Positions 1 to 7,900 of a stretch of DNA of 42,818 nucleotides are shown one piece after another. The stretch is from Bacillota bacterium (GTDB lineage: Bacteria > Vulcanimicrobiota > SpSt-956 > JAKJGF01), in the NCBI GenBank assembly GCA_022704525.1, contig JAKJGF010000007.1, positions 1 through 42,818 on the forward strand, written 5' to 3'. Every line of letters starts with the position of its first letter. The stretch's first letter is position 1. Under the pieces are notes generated by a model, which had not been told where the DNA came from, made no database searches, and saw nothing but the letters and a program-made list of their open reading frames with translations. The translations under genes and the position numbers were made by a program.

Positions 1-639
1 CTTCAGGTTAAAGAAGTTACAGTTCAAGGACATCGTTATATAATCTGTTATAATCCGAAAGAAGCCAGAAAAGATAGACATACCAGGGATAGGTGGGTCT
101 CTGAATTAGAATTGTTATTACCATCTGTAAATACAGGTAAAAAAGACCCTTCGGTGATTAAGTCTCATCCTGTTATGAAAAGGCTTTGTCATAAAAATGA
201 CCAGGGCCGATGGGTTATAAACGAAGAAAAACTAAAGCAAGAAGAGCTCTGTGATGATATTTATATACTGGGTACTTCAAAAATTTCTTTACCATCAGAA
301 AAAGTTGCCATTGGTTATAAAACTCTTCAGCGTATAGAGAAAGCTTTTCATTACATAAAAAGTTTTATTGAATTAAGACCCTGTTATCACTGGAGGGACT
401 TAAGAATTAAGGGACATGTATTATTATGTGTGATTGCTTATCTTATCCAGCGTTGGATAGAGCTTCAGACAGAACATTCCTGGCCTGATATAAAAGTTGC
501 TTTTAAGAAAATTCATGCTGTAGATATGCAGGTAAAAAAACAAAAATTTATACACAGATCTCAATTGAATCCAATATCAACAGAAATTTTAAACAGGTTA
601 AAAATTAAATATCCGAGTAAAATTATTAATACAGCATAG
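1..639 (+). CDS. Transposase, IS1634/IS4-type DDE family, C-terminal part (5' end outside window)
   Basis: The frame is open from base 1, so this is the last 212 residues of a gene that begins upstream. A TTG at 112 is an internal codon, not a convincing start. The segment around residues 118-150 has the signature of the C-terminal catalytic region of IS1634-like transposases: a Tyr, then IEKAFHYIKSFIELRP, then CYHWRDLRIKGHVLLC. The Glu of IEKAF is the expected third acidic catalytic residue of the DDE triad. The protein would cut and rejoin DNA at the ends of its own insertion sequence. The other two acidic residues and the left inverted repeat lie outside the window, so intactness cannot be judged. 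The family call is good; the exact subgroup is uncertain. Confidence 0.8.
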   Translation, partial: LQVKEVTVQGHRYIICYNPKEARKDRHTRDRWVSELELLLPSVNTGKKDPSVIKSHPVMKRLCHKNDQGRWVINEEKLKQEELCDDIYILGTSKISLPSEKVAIGYKTLQRIEKAFHYIKSFIELRPCYHWRDLRIKGHVLLCVIAYLIQRWIELQTEHSWPDIKVAFKKIHAVDMQVKKQKFIHRSQLNPISTEILNRLKIKYPSKIINTA

Positions 640-1009
640 TTTTAGATTTGTTATTAAAAACATAGTACACACCACTATGGTCGTCGAGACCAGAAAAACT
701 TGATAATCCACAAAAGGTGAGAGCAATTTGTAATATTTAGGACAAGATTTTTTAGAATTACTCTAATAAATATAACTATGAGTCGTTTTTTAACAACACT
801 TCAGGTAACATTACCAGGACTTTTGACTGCTATGAAATTATGTGAAAACAAAATAATATTTTAAAACTCTGTAAGCCTGATAAGACAGGACTTTCTTTCT
901 TTTCACTTTTCACTTTTCACCTTTCACGTCATTAACAGGCAGGAAAATCAAAAAAAAAGTGGAAATTTTTGAGACTAATTACTAAAAAAATTTGAAAGCG
1001 GTGATATAT
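640..1009. other. Non-coding flank between the transposase and asnS
   Basis: This 370-bp stretch presumably holds the right end of the insertion sequence. A small stem (TGGTC-GTCGA-GACCA, near 677-691) is visible but no terminal repeat can be defined without the left end. A 28-codon ORF at 778-864 has no ribosome binding site or recognisable similarity and is not called. A heptamer array sits at 900-927. Confidence 0.5.
900..927. repeat. Heptamer array, single arm (TTTTCAC x3, CTTTCAC)
   Basis: Four consecutive 7-bp units end about 80 bp before asnS. This is the simplest member of the period-7 intergenic repeat family seen across the window. No opposing arm is obvious here. Confidence 0.7.
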
Positions 1010-2302
1010 TTGCAAAAAGCAACTATAAGAGATATATCTAAATATGACGGAGAAGAAGTAGAAATAAGAGGATGGGTTTATAACAAACGTTCCAGCGGGA
1101 AAATACATTTTCTCCTCATAAGAGACGGTACAGGCATAATTCAGGGAGTGGCAGGGAAAAATGATGTCTCACCGGAAGTATTTGAATCCTTCAATCCTCT
1201 CACACAGGAATCCTCCATAATAGTTACGGGAAAAGTCCGGGCCGATAAAAGAGCTCCCGGAGGATATGAACTTACTCTCACAGGTCTTAAGGTAATACAG
1301 ATAGTAAAAGATTATCCCATATCCCCCAAAGAACACGGTGTGGAATTCCTTATGGAACACAGGCACCTGTGGCTCCGTTCTAAAAAACAGCATGCCACTA
1401 TGCTTATCCGTCATGAAATAATAAAATCCATAAGAAACTTCCTGGATAATAATGGTTTTATATTAATGGACACACCCATACTCACACCTTCTGCCTGCGA
1501 AGGAACAACAACTCTTTTTGAGACACCCTATTTTGATACAAAGGCCTATCTCACCCAGAGCGGTCAGTTATATAATGAAGCAAACTGTATAGCTTTAGGG
1601 AAAGTTTACTGTTTCGGGCCAACCTTTCGGGCCGAAAAATCAAAAACCAGAAGACACTTAATGGAATTCTGGATGGTAGAACCTGAAATGGCCTATGTGG
1701 AACTCGAAGAAAATATGGATATACAGGAACAATTTGTGTCCTATATAGTAAAAAAAGTTCTTGAAAACAGAAGCGAAGAACTTAAGACTCTAGAAAGAGA
1801 CACTGCTCCTCTGGAAAAGATAAAAGCACCTTTTCCCAGGATAACCTATGATGAAGCAGTAAACATTTTAAAAGAAAAAGGATTACCTTTTGAATGGGGA
1901 GGAGATTTCGGGGCACCTGACGAAACTGCCATATCGGAAAACTTTGATAAACCTGTCTTTATAACTCATTATCCCACACAGTGTAAGGCTTTTTATATGA
2001 AGCCAGAGGAAGACAGACCGGAAGTATGTCTCGGGGCAGATCTTATTGCACCTGAAGGGTATGGAGAAATAATAGGCGGTGGAGAAAGGATTTCTGACCC
2101 GGAACTTCTTATAAAACGTATAGAAGAACATAAACTCCCGAAAGAAGATTATCAGTGGTATATAGATTTAAGACTTTACGGAACAGTTCCTCATTCAGGC
2201 TTCGGTCTTGGAATAGAAAGAACTATTGCATGGATCTGTGGCCTCAAACATATAAGAGAAACAATACCCTATCCGAGAATGTTAGAAAGGATCTATCCGT
2301 AA
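1010..2302 (+). CDS. asnS: Asparaginyl-tRNA synthetase
   Basis: A class II aminoacyl-tRNA synthetase that charges tRNA-Asn in the cytoplasm. About the first 110 residues form the OB-fold anticodon-binding domain ([16 protein letters not shown]). The catalytic domain carries motif 2 ([20 protein letters not shown], the AsnRS-type loop) and motif 3 ([20 protein letters not shown]). At 430 residues it has normal family length. I chose TTG at 1010 because GGTGA lies 5 nt upstream and the protein then begins at the usual family N-terminus. TTG at 992 and GTG at 1001 are in frame but have poorer ribosome binding sites. The gene stands alone, with a heptamer array on each side. AspRS is excluded by the AsnRS-type motif 2 and the short length. 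Confidence 0.96.
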   Translation: MQKATIRDISKYDGEEVEIRGWVYNKRSSGKIHFLLIRDGTGIIQGVAGKNDVSPEVFESFNPLTQESSIIVTGKVRADKRAPGGYELTLTGLKVIQIVKDYPISPKEHGVEFLMEHRHLWLRSKKQHATMLIRHEIIKSIRNFLDNNGFILMDTPILTPSACEGTTTLFETPYFDTKAYLTQSGQLYNEANCIALGKVYCFGPTFRAEKSKTRRHLMEFWMVEPEMAYVELEENMDIQEQFVSYIVKKVLENRSEELKTLERDTAPLEKIKAPFPRITYDEAVNILKEKGLPFEWGGDFGAPDETAISENFDKPVFITHYPTQCKAFYMKPEEDRPEVCLGADLIAPEGYGEIIGGGERISDPELLIKRIEEHKLPKEDYQWYIDLRLYGTVPHSGFGLGIERTIAWICGLKHIRETIPYPRMLERIYP

Positions 2303-2305
2303 AAT

Positions 2306-2380
2306 CGTGAGACGTGAGTCGTGAGACGTGAGACGCAATCTCTACTATCACGATTCACGTTTCACCTTTCACATTTCACA
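2306..2380. repeat. Paired heptamer arrays forming a hairpin
   Basis: The left arm is CGTGAGA, CGTGAGT, CGTGAGA, CGTGAGA (2306-2333). The right arm is ATTCACG, TTTCACC, TTTCACA, TTTCACA (2353-2380), roughly the reverse complement. It lies between asnS and the MazG-like gene, ending 4 nt before the likely ATG. Confidence 0.8.
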
Positions 2381-2384
2381 AACC

Positions 2385-2678
2385 ATGCATATAGGTGAAT
2401 TTCAAAAACTCATAGAAGACATATATCTTGAAAAAGACAGCAGTCGTGGTATTGAGAAAAGCTTTCTCTGGCTTGTGGAAGAAATAGGTGAACTTGCAGA
2501 AGCCATAAGAGAGGGAGATAAGGAACAGCAAAAGGTTGAATTCGGAGACTGCCTGGCATGGCTTGTAACCATAGCAAGTATGGCGGGAATAAATATGGAA
2601 GAAGCCTCTTCCATATATCATAGAGGATGCCCCAAATGTAAAGACATACCATGCAGATGTAAGGAAAAAAAGAAATAA
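2385..2678 (+). CDS. MazG-like nucleotide pyrophosphohydrolase
   Basis: A small all-alpha NTP pyrophosphohydrolase of the MazG superfamily. These enzymes hydrolyse (d)NTPs to the monophosphate and pyrophosphate, often clearing abnormal nucleotides. The metal-binding signature is visible as EEIGELAEAI (EExxE) followed by EFGDCLAWL (ExxD). The 97-residue product ends in a Cys cluster, CPKCKDIPCRC, which looks like a small metal site or disulphide knot and is not part of the core fold. The ATG at 2385 is preferred because an upstream in-frame start at 2328 would make the protein begin inside the heptamer repeat. No good ribosome binding site is visible at 2385, so initiation may be weak. The substrate is unknown. 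Confidence 0.8.
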   Translation: MHIGEFQKLIEDIYLEKDSSRGIEKSFLWLVEEIGELAEAIREGDKEQQKVEFGDCLAWLVTIASMAGINMEEASSIYHRGCPKCKDIPCRCKEKKK

Positions 2679-2715
2679 GTTATTGAGATTGGCACTTTAT
2701 TTTATTTACCTGACA

Positions 2716-2724
2716 TGTTATAAT
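2716..2724 (+). promoter_or_regulatory. Extended -10 promoter element (TGTTATAAT)
   Basis: A perfect TATAAT preceded by TGn lies 35 bp before the ATG at 2759. The -35 region is poor (TTTATT at 17-bp spacing), as is usual for extended -10 promoters. It could start the transcript running through the small unknown gene and the GHMP-HPr-EI operon. Confidence 0.5.
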
Positions 2725-2758
2725 TGAGAAAGAAATCTTGGTAGAAAGAAGTGATTTT

Positions 2759-3082
2759 ATGGCTCAAATGAGAAGAATGAGCAAAGAAGCTATGAATCTC
2801 TGGGCGGCCAGAATGGGAAAAAGGGACGAAAAGCTTACTGAAAAAGAAATTCAGTCTGCAGCAGAAACATTCGTTAAGGCCATAAAAGACAGTGAAAAGA
2901 AAAAGAAGGTAAAATTTGACTCTGTGGCACTTACGAAAAGTAAGATTCACATCCTGGCTGAACAGGATCTAACTCCTCAGCTTAAAGCAAAGGTTGAAAA
3001 TTTTAACCGTTTTGAACGTGGAATAAAAAAGACTGAAGCAGCAAAAGCCAGAATCAAAGCACAGGTTAATAAACAGTTCTAA
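2759..3082 (+). CDS. Small basic helical protein of unknown function
   Basis: The 107-residue product is highly charged (Lys/Glu/Arg-rich) with no predicted membrane segment or Cys, and looks entirely helical. I recognise no family. ATG at 2759 has an AGAAG/GTGA-like site upstream; TTG at 2738 and ATG at 2768 are in-frame alternatives. It follows a strong extended -10 element and ends 11 bp before the GHMP kinase gene, whose ribosome binding site (AAGGAG) overlaps its stop. It is therefore probably the first gene of that operon. The composition fits a nucleic-acid-binding or ribosome-associated protein, but that is only a guess. Confidence 0.7.
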   Translation: MAQMRRMSKEAMNLWAARMGKRDEKLTEKEIQSAAETFVKAIKDSEKKKKVKFDSVALTKSKIHILAEQDLTPQLKAKVENFNRFERGIKKTEAAKARIKAQVNKQF

Positions 3083-3093
3083 GGAGTTTTTAA

Positions 3094-4095
3094 ATGATTG
3101 AAGCCTTTGCACCTGTAAGGATTGATCTTGCAGGAGGAACTCTTGACATTTATCCCCTCTATATATTTGAACATGGTGGAATTACAATAAACCTCGCCAT
3201 AAATCTCCTGAGTTATGTAAAAGTGATACCTTCAGGAAAAACCTTAAAATTTTATTCTGAAGATATGGATATAAAAGTAGAAACAGATAATCCAGACAGT
3301 TTACTCGAAGGAGATTTTGATCTTCTCGCAAGAACAGTAAAATTCTATAAACCCTCCAGGGGACTCGAAATTATCACAAGAAATCCCATCCCAAAGGGAT
3401 CTGGACTCGGTGCATCTTCTTCTCTTCTTATGGCTTTAAGTGGAGCTTTAAATAAACTTACAGAGAAAGGATATGACAGAAAAGAGATAATTCATATTGG
3501 AGCAAATATAGAAGCTCAGTCCATTAAAATACCGACAGGGAAACAGGATTATTATGCTGCCATATATGGCGGGTTAAATGCTATCTGGTTTAATATGGAT
3601 GGAGTGGAAATAGAACCTCTTCTTAAAGATGAAAAAGATCTTAAAGAATTTGAGAAGAGACTGATTCTTACCTATACTGGAGAGTCAAGATTTTCAGGTA
3701 CTAATAACTGGGAAATGATGAAAAGATATATAGATGGTCATGCTGTTCAGAATATGAGAAATATAAAGAAAACAGCTGAAAAAATGAGGATTTCAATAAT
3801 TAATAAAGATTTTAACGGAATAGCATCTCTTTTAGCTGAGGAATGGGAAAATAGAAAAAGTCTGGCCTGCGGGGTAACTACAGATAGGATAGATTTTCTT
3901 ATGAACTTGGCCAGATCTGCCGGCGCTCTGGCAAGTAAGATATGTGGTGCCGGTGGCGGTGGATGTATGGTAACAATTACAGAACCGGAAAATAAAAAAA
4001 CTATAATTTCTGCCCTGGAAAATAGAGGAGCAAAAGTAATGGATTTCTCAATAAATAAAGAAGGGTTAAGGGTTATTGAAAGTAATGACAAATAA
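3094..4095 (+). CDS. GHMP-family sugar kinase
   Basis: An ATP-dependent small-molecule kinase of the galactokinase/homoserine/mevalonate/phosphomevalonate superfamily. Motif 1 is at the N-terminus (APVRIDLAGGTLDIYPLY), the phosphate-binding glycine loop is PIPKGSGLGASSSLLMAL near residue 105, and motif 3 is KICGAGGGGCMVTI near residue 295. At 333 residues it resembles the D-glycero-D-manno-heptose-7-phosphate kinase (HddA)/fucokinase-type branch more than mevalonate kinase. That assignment is an inference, and no other heptose gene lies nearby. A clear AAGGAG precedes the ATG. Its 3' end overlaps the HPr start by 11 bp, so it is translationally coupled to the phosphorelay genes. Confidence 0.85.
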   Translation: MIEAFAPVRIDLAGGTLDIYPLYIFEHGGITINLAINLLSYVKVIPSGKTLKFYSEDMDIKVETDNPDSLLEGDFDLLARTVKFYKPSRGLEIITRNPIPKGSGLGASSSLLMALSGALNKLTEKGYDRKEIIHIGANIEAQSIKIPTGKQDYYAAIYGGLNAIWFNMDGVEIEPLLKDEKDLKEFEKRLILTYTGESRFSGTNNWEMMKRYIDGHAVQNMRNIKKTAEKMRISIINKDFNGIASLLAEEWENRKSLACGVTTDRIDFLMNLARSAGALASKICGAGGGGCMVTITEPENKKTIISALENRGAKVMDFSINKEGLRVIESNDK

Positions 4096-4351
4096 AAGTG
4101 TAATCATACAAAAGGACCTTCATGCAAGGCCCGCTACATTACTCATTCAGAAAGCTATAGAATATAAAAATACAAAAATCTGGATTAAAAGAGACGAAAA
4201 AAAAATCCGTCTTAATAGTCTCATAGCTTTATTAGCTCTGGGGCTTAAAAAAGATACTGTTGTCATTATAGAAGCAGAAGGAGATGTTGAAAAAGAAGTG
4301 GTGGAATTGCTATCAGACTTTATAGAAAAAGGAATGCCAGAAGATGGATAG
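4085..4351 (+). CDS. ptsH: HPr-like phosphocarrier protein
   Basis: An 88-residue HPr-fold protein that accepts phosphate from Enzyme I on a histidine. The active-site motif is DLHARPATLL, with His13 corresponding to His15 of model HPr. The second segment, KIRLNSLIALLALGLKK, aligns with the regulatory Ser46 helix and keeps a Ser, so HPr-kinase-type regulation is possible. ATG at 4085 is chosen over an in-frame TTG at 4076. The gene overlaps the GHMP kinase gene upstream and ptsI downstream (8 bp), an organisation that demands coordinated translation. No sugar permease (EII) is present in the window. Confidence 0.92.
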   Translation: MTNKSVIIQKDLHARPATLLIQKAIEYKNTKIWIKRDEKKIRLNSLIALLALGLKKDTVVIIEAEGDVEKEVVELLSDFIEKGMPEDG

Positions 4352-6002
4352 AGTGGAAATCGTTTCACCAGGTATTGCAACAGGAAGGCTATTTATAAGT
4401 AAAAAAACTGTATCTTTTTCCAAAAATGATTTTATCGGTATAGATGAGGAAAAAAACAGGTTTAAAAAAGCAATCAATAAGTGTAAAGCTGAAATAGAAC
4501 AATTAAAAAATAAAACGATAAAGAAACTTTCCCGGAAAGAAGCAGATATTTTTCAATCCCATCTGTTTTTTCTCCAGGATCCTATGCTCATAGATGACAC
4601 ACTGGATTTAATTGAACAGAGAAAAATTAAAGCAGAAGAAGCTCTCCAGAATAAACTGAATGAACTTGAGATTTTATTTTCTGAAATACCGGATCCTCTT
4701 TTTAAGAATCGCTGGACTGATCTTAAGGATGTAGGAGAAAGACTTCTCCGTCTGCTCTTTAAAGATGAAAAAAGTATCTCCCATAATGAAAAAATAATAT
4801 TATTATCTTCTGAAGTAACTCCTTCTGAAATACTGGAACTCTCAGATAACCTCTCAGGCATAATAACAGAACATGGTTCTGAAAATTCCCACAGTGCAAT
4901 CCTTGCGAGAGCTCTTAAGATCCCTATGATGATAAAAAATAAGGCCCTCAGTATTTTTAAAAATGACGAAGAGATCATTCTGGACTGCAAAGAAGGTCTT
5001 ATAATAGAGAGACCCGATGAAGAAAAACGAAAATATTATCAAAATAAAATTATTGAAAGTATCTCAAAAATTCTTATAAAGCCAGAACCTGAAGAAACAT
5101 GGACTGCTGATGGAGTAAGAATTACACTTCTTGCCAATATAATGAACAGAGGTGAAATAGAAGATGTAATAAAATCAAAAGCAGAAGGTGTGGGAATCTA
5201 CAGAACTGAATTTGCCTATCTCAATCATCTGCCGCAGGAAGAAGAATTATATAAAGATTATAAAGAAATCCTGGAGAAACTGTCACCTCTGCCTGTAATA
5301 TTCAGAACACTTGACTTAGGGGCCGATAAATGGCCAAAATATCTTCTACCGCTTCAGGAAAGTAATCCTTCTCTTGGATTAAGAGGTATAAGGTTTTCTT
5401 TACAGAATGAAGAGATATTTACTTCACAGATAAGGGCAATACTGAGAGCATCTGTATATGGGAAAGGGAAAATAATATTTCCTATGGTTACATGTCTTGA
5501 GGATATAATAAAGGGAAAAAATATAATAAAAGGAATCTGTGAAGAATTAAATGTTGAACTTCCCCCTTTAGGGATAATGCTTGAAGTGCCTTCTTCGGTT
5601 CTATGTGCTGAAGGTCTTGCTAAAGAAGTAGATTTTATGAGTATCGGTACAAATGATCTAATTCAGTACACCATGGCAGCAGACAGGGAAAGAGAGGACA
5701 CAAAAAAGTGGTATCAGTCCATTCATCCTGCAATGTTAAAACTTTACACTATAGCTTCAGAAGCCGGAGAAAAACATAACATATCTGTAAGCGTCTGTGG
5801 TGAAATCGGTGGAGATCCTTCCATAGTTCCAATTTTAATCGGATGTAACATAAAGCAATTCAGTATGGTTCCATCCAGAATACCTTTTATAAAAGAAAAA
5901 ATAAGTAAATTGAATTATAAGAGACTAAAAGAACTTGTCCCTAAAGCTATAAATTGCCATAATACTGAAGAGGTTCAGGAAATTTTTAGACACAAAACGT
6001 AA
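4344..6002 (+). CDS. ptsI: Phosphoenolpyruvate-protein phosphotransferase (Enzyme I)
   Basis: Transfers phosphate from PEP to HPr. The 552 residues contain the N-terminal swivel domain with the phospho-histidine loop TEHGSENSHSAILAR (His183) and the C-terminal PEP-binding TIM barrel. The barrel shows DLGADKWP, GLRGIRFSL, EVPSSVLCAEG, GTNDLIQYTMAADR and the acid/base cysteine in SVCGEIGGDP. The length is slightly under the usual 570-575 residues, with all functional motifs present. It is the last gene of the operon and meets the convergent VWA gene at a shared inverted repeat. Its partner HPr is immediately upstream. Without EII genes nearby the pair may serve regulation rather than sugar uptake. 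Confidence 0.96.
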   Translation: MDRVEIVSPGIATGRLFISKKTVSFSKNDFIGIDEEKNRFKKAINKCKAEIEQLKNKTIKKLSRKEADIFQSHLFFLQDPMLIDDTLDLIEQRKIKAEEALQNKLNELEILFSEIPDPLFKNRWTDLKDVGERLLRLLFKDEKSISHNEKIILLSSEVTPSEILELSDNLSGIITEHGSENSHSAILARALKIPMMIKNKALSIFKNDEEIILDCKEGLIIERPDEEKRKYYQNKIIESISKILIKPEPEETWTADGVRITLLANIMNRGEIEDVIKSKAEGVGIYRTEFAYLNHLPQEEELYKDYKEILEKLSPLPVIFRTLDLGADKWPKYLLPLQESNPSLGLRGIRFSLQNEEIFTSQIRAILRASVYGKGKIIFPMVTCLEDIIKGKNIIKGICEELNVELPPLGIMLEVPSSVLCAEGLAKEVDFMSIGTNDLIQYTMAADREREDTKKWYQSIHPAMLKLYTIASEAGEKHNISVSVCGEIGGDPSIVPILIGCNIKQFSMVPSRIPFIKEKISKLNYKRLKELVPKAINCHNTEEVQEIFRHKT

Positions 6003-6036
6003 AAAGTATAATATTATTACTCTTTTCACTTTTTAC
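5999..6036. terminator. Bidirectional terminator between convergent ptsI and VWA gene
   Basis: A perfect 9-bp stem GTAAAAAGT (5999-6007) / ACTTTTTAC (6028-6036) encloses a 20-nt AT-rich loop. It covers the last bases of both convergent genes, including both stop codons. A/T tracts on each arm suit bidirectional termination, although the stem is AT-rich and weak. The right arm also contains a TTTTCAC unit of the heptamer type. Confidence 0.45.
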
Positions 6037-7643
6037 ATATCTTCTGCTATTCTCGTCAGTCTCGATGTTCTGTAGTCATTTCTTAAAGTTGAAGTAGTCC
6101 CATAACATATTATTTTCTGATAGTAATCAAAAATAGCATCTTTATTTTTTTCTCTTCTCTGTAAGTCAGACATATTCTCTAAGGCTTCATTTATGATAGT
6201 CATACTTCTGGTAAAACTGTCTTGTTTTTCAGGGGAAGCTTTTTTTAGATACATTTCGAGTTGATCACCATAGATTTCGAGTTGTTCCATAGCCAGGTCA
6301 ATAGTCTTCTTTCGGGCAAATTCGGCAGATTTCTGTGTATAAAAATCATCAGAAACATCACTTGCAAAATTCTCTATAATCTCTTCCTCTTTATCTGTAA
6401 CAAAGATTTTTTGATTATAAATTCTGATCTTCTTTTTCCCTTCCAGATCTGTATATTCCACTTGTACCTGAAAAGGTAACTCCTGATTAACAGAAAGGTC
6501 TTCAAGAAGGTTCAGAGTACAACAGAACCTTCTATCGGGATTCATAGCCCCGGGCTCTAATTCAAAAAACTTATCCTTTTTATGAAATAAAACCTCTCCA
6601 CTGAGCTCATTTAACATAAGACTGGAGTGTATAAATACTCTAACTTTTACATTTTTCGCTATAATATCTGATTGAGAGAGAGCGTAAAAGGAGCTGGCAA
6701 TCTCATTAGCAGTAACAAAATAAATATCTCCTCCTGTCATATGGGCCATCTCCCCTATAGTGTCCAGTCCAATCGTAGCAGTCATATACGTCCTGACACC
6801 GATAATCTCAATTATTATACCTTTTCTGGAGCAGTAATCTCCCAGACGATTATAAAAATCGGTTTTCACCATCGTCTTATCATATCTCTCTATCAATCCC
6901 ACACCTAAATTTGCAGTACCATCGGTAAGTAAAAGGATTCTTCCGTTTTCCTTTAAAAGAGCGACAGCACCAAGTACTGCCGGTCCCAGAGCAGTAGTAT
7001 GTTCTACTTTAAGTGTAGAAATCAGCGATATCCATTTCTTATAACTACTCTGAATCTTTTCAAATTGAAAATTCACCTGATTAAACACAGACCATATAAT
7101 ATCTTCCTGATCGAGATAGTCACCACTTATCTTAACAATCTCTTTGCCTTCTGAATTATAAAGAATGATGAAGTCTGAAAAAGTTATAAGGGCAAAACCT
7201 GTATCTGGAGAATTTACTGAGAGATTCTTCAATGTCTCTATAAGGCTACTTTTTACAGCATTAAGAGAACTGGCTATCATAGAAGCAGAAATATCTATAC
7301 AGGCCACTATATTATTATGGAATTCTTTCTTTTTTTCTTTTTCCTGGGGATATTCTATTTCTATGATGTCTTCCTGTAAAGACTTAAACGTTTCAAAGGT
7401 ATCTCTGTCTATGTTATTCAAAGATTTACAGAATTCACAAATAAAATGAAGCCCTCTGACAGGGTCATCCTTAACAGACTTCATATCCGTAATTGCAGCA
7501 CCGCAGGAAGGACATATTACAGGCTTAGCTGTAATCATTGAAATCTGTTTTTCCTGTTCATCAAAGGATATACGGGCTATAAGAGGATCGATAAGATTAC
7601 TTTCACTCTTTGTAGAAAGAATATATTTATTTGATAATTTCAT
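6033..7643 (-). CDS. Zinc-finger/VWA protein with Sec23/Sec24-like domain order
   Basis: A 536-residue cytosolic protein. Near residues 44-72 is a CxxC...CxxC zinc finger (ICPSCGAAI ... FICEFCKSLNN). A von Willebrand A domain follows at about 111-317 with a complete MIDAS (DISAS, then the TTALGP and LLTDGT loops). Next come a beta-rich segment at about 330-417 (ending FQVQVEYTDLEGKKKIRIYN) and a helical C-terminus. This matches the zinc finger-trunk-beta sandwich-helical order of Sec23/Sec24, the eukaryotic COPII coat proteins, including local resemblances such as GFALITFSDFIILYNS and MTGGDIYFV. The terminal gelsolin domain is absent. ATG at 7643 is used because AAGGTGA lies 6 nt upstream; an in-frame GTG lies inside that site. 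No operon partner is present. The VWA call is firm; the Sec23/24 relationship comes from reading motifs. Confidence 0.85.
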   Translation of the reverse strand: MKLSNKYILSTKSESNLIDPLIARISFDEQEKQISMITAKPVICPSCGAAITDMKSVKDDPVRGLHFICEFCKSLNNIDRDTFETFKSLQEDIIEIEYPQEKEKKKEFHNNIVACIDISASMIASSLNAVKSSLIETLKNLSVNSPDTGFALITFSDFIILYNSEGKEIVKISGDYLDQEDIIWSVFNQVNFQFEKIQSSYKKWISLISTLKVEHTTALGPAVLGAVALLKENGRILLLTDGTANLGVGLIERYDKTMVKTDFYNRLGDYCSRKGIIIEIIGVRTYMTATIGLDTIGEMAHMTGGDIYFVTANEIASSFYALSQSDIIAKNVKVRVFIHSSLMLNELSGEVLFHKKDKFFELEPGAMNPDRRFCCTLNLLEDLSVNQELPFQVQVEYTDLEGKKKIRIYNQKIFVTDKEEEIIENFASDVSDDFYTQKSAEFARKKTIDLAMEQLEIYGDQLEMYLKKASPEKQDSFTRSMTIINEALENMSDLQRREKNKDAIFDYYQKIICYGTTSTLRNDYRTSRLTRIAEDM

Positions 7644-7900
7644 TTTTTTCACCTTCTCTGAAAAATACTCAAAAAATTCTGAGTTTACCGGTAACTATTC
7701 AAATAACTATTACACCAAAAAGTATATACATAAATTATTGCTCCTGTTACTTAATTATAATAAAATATCCCATATAGAGCAAGAACAATTTATAGTTAGT
7801 TTTAGAAAATATCTTCCTCTGAAGTAGTATGGTAATAGAGGAATCCTTTAACCCACATCGAATTAAACAAAAAAAACTAACTGAAAGGAGAGAGAGCTGT
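7644..7900. promoter_or_regulatory. Divergent intergenic region with candidate promoter
   Basis: This region separates the VWA gene (-) from the amidohydrolase operon (+). It holds a 10-bp palindrome TTACCGGTAA (7685-7694), a possible operator. A TTGCTC (7738) - 17 bp - TAAAAT (7761) pair could be the promoter for the + strand genes. TTGCTC and GAGCAA further on also form a 6-bp inverted repeat. Confidence 0.35.

Noticed and set aside
778-864. 28-codon ORF after the transposase
   Set aside because: No ribosome site, no recognised similarity, length expected by chance.
2328-2384. N-terminal extension of the MazG-like gene
   Set aside because: The extra codons lie inside a heptamer repeat and MazG homology begins only after the ATG at 2385.
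2689-2710. TTGGCAC resembling a sigma-54 -24 element
   Set aside because: The matching -12 GC dinucleotide is absent at the right distance.
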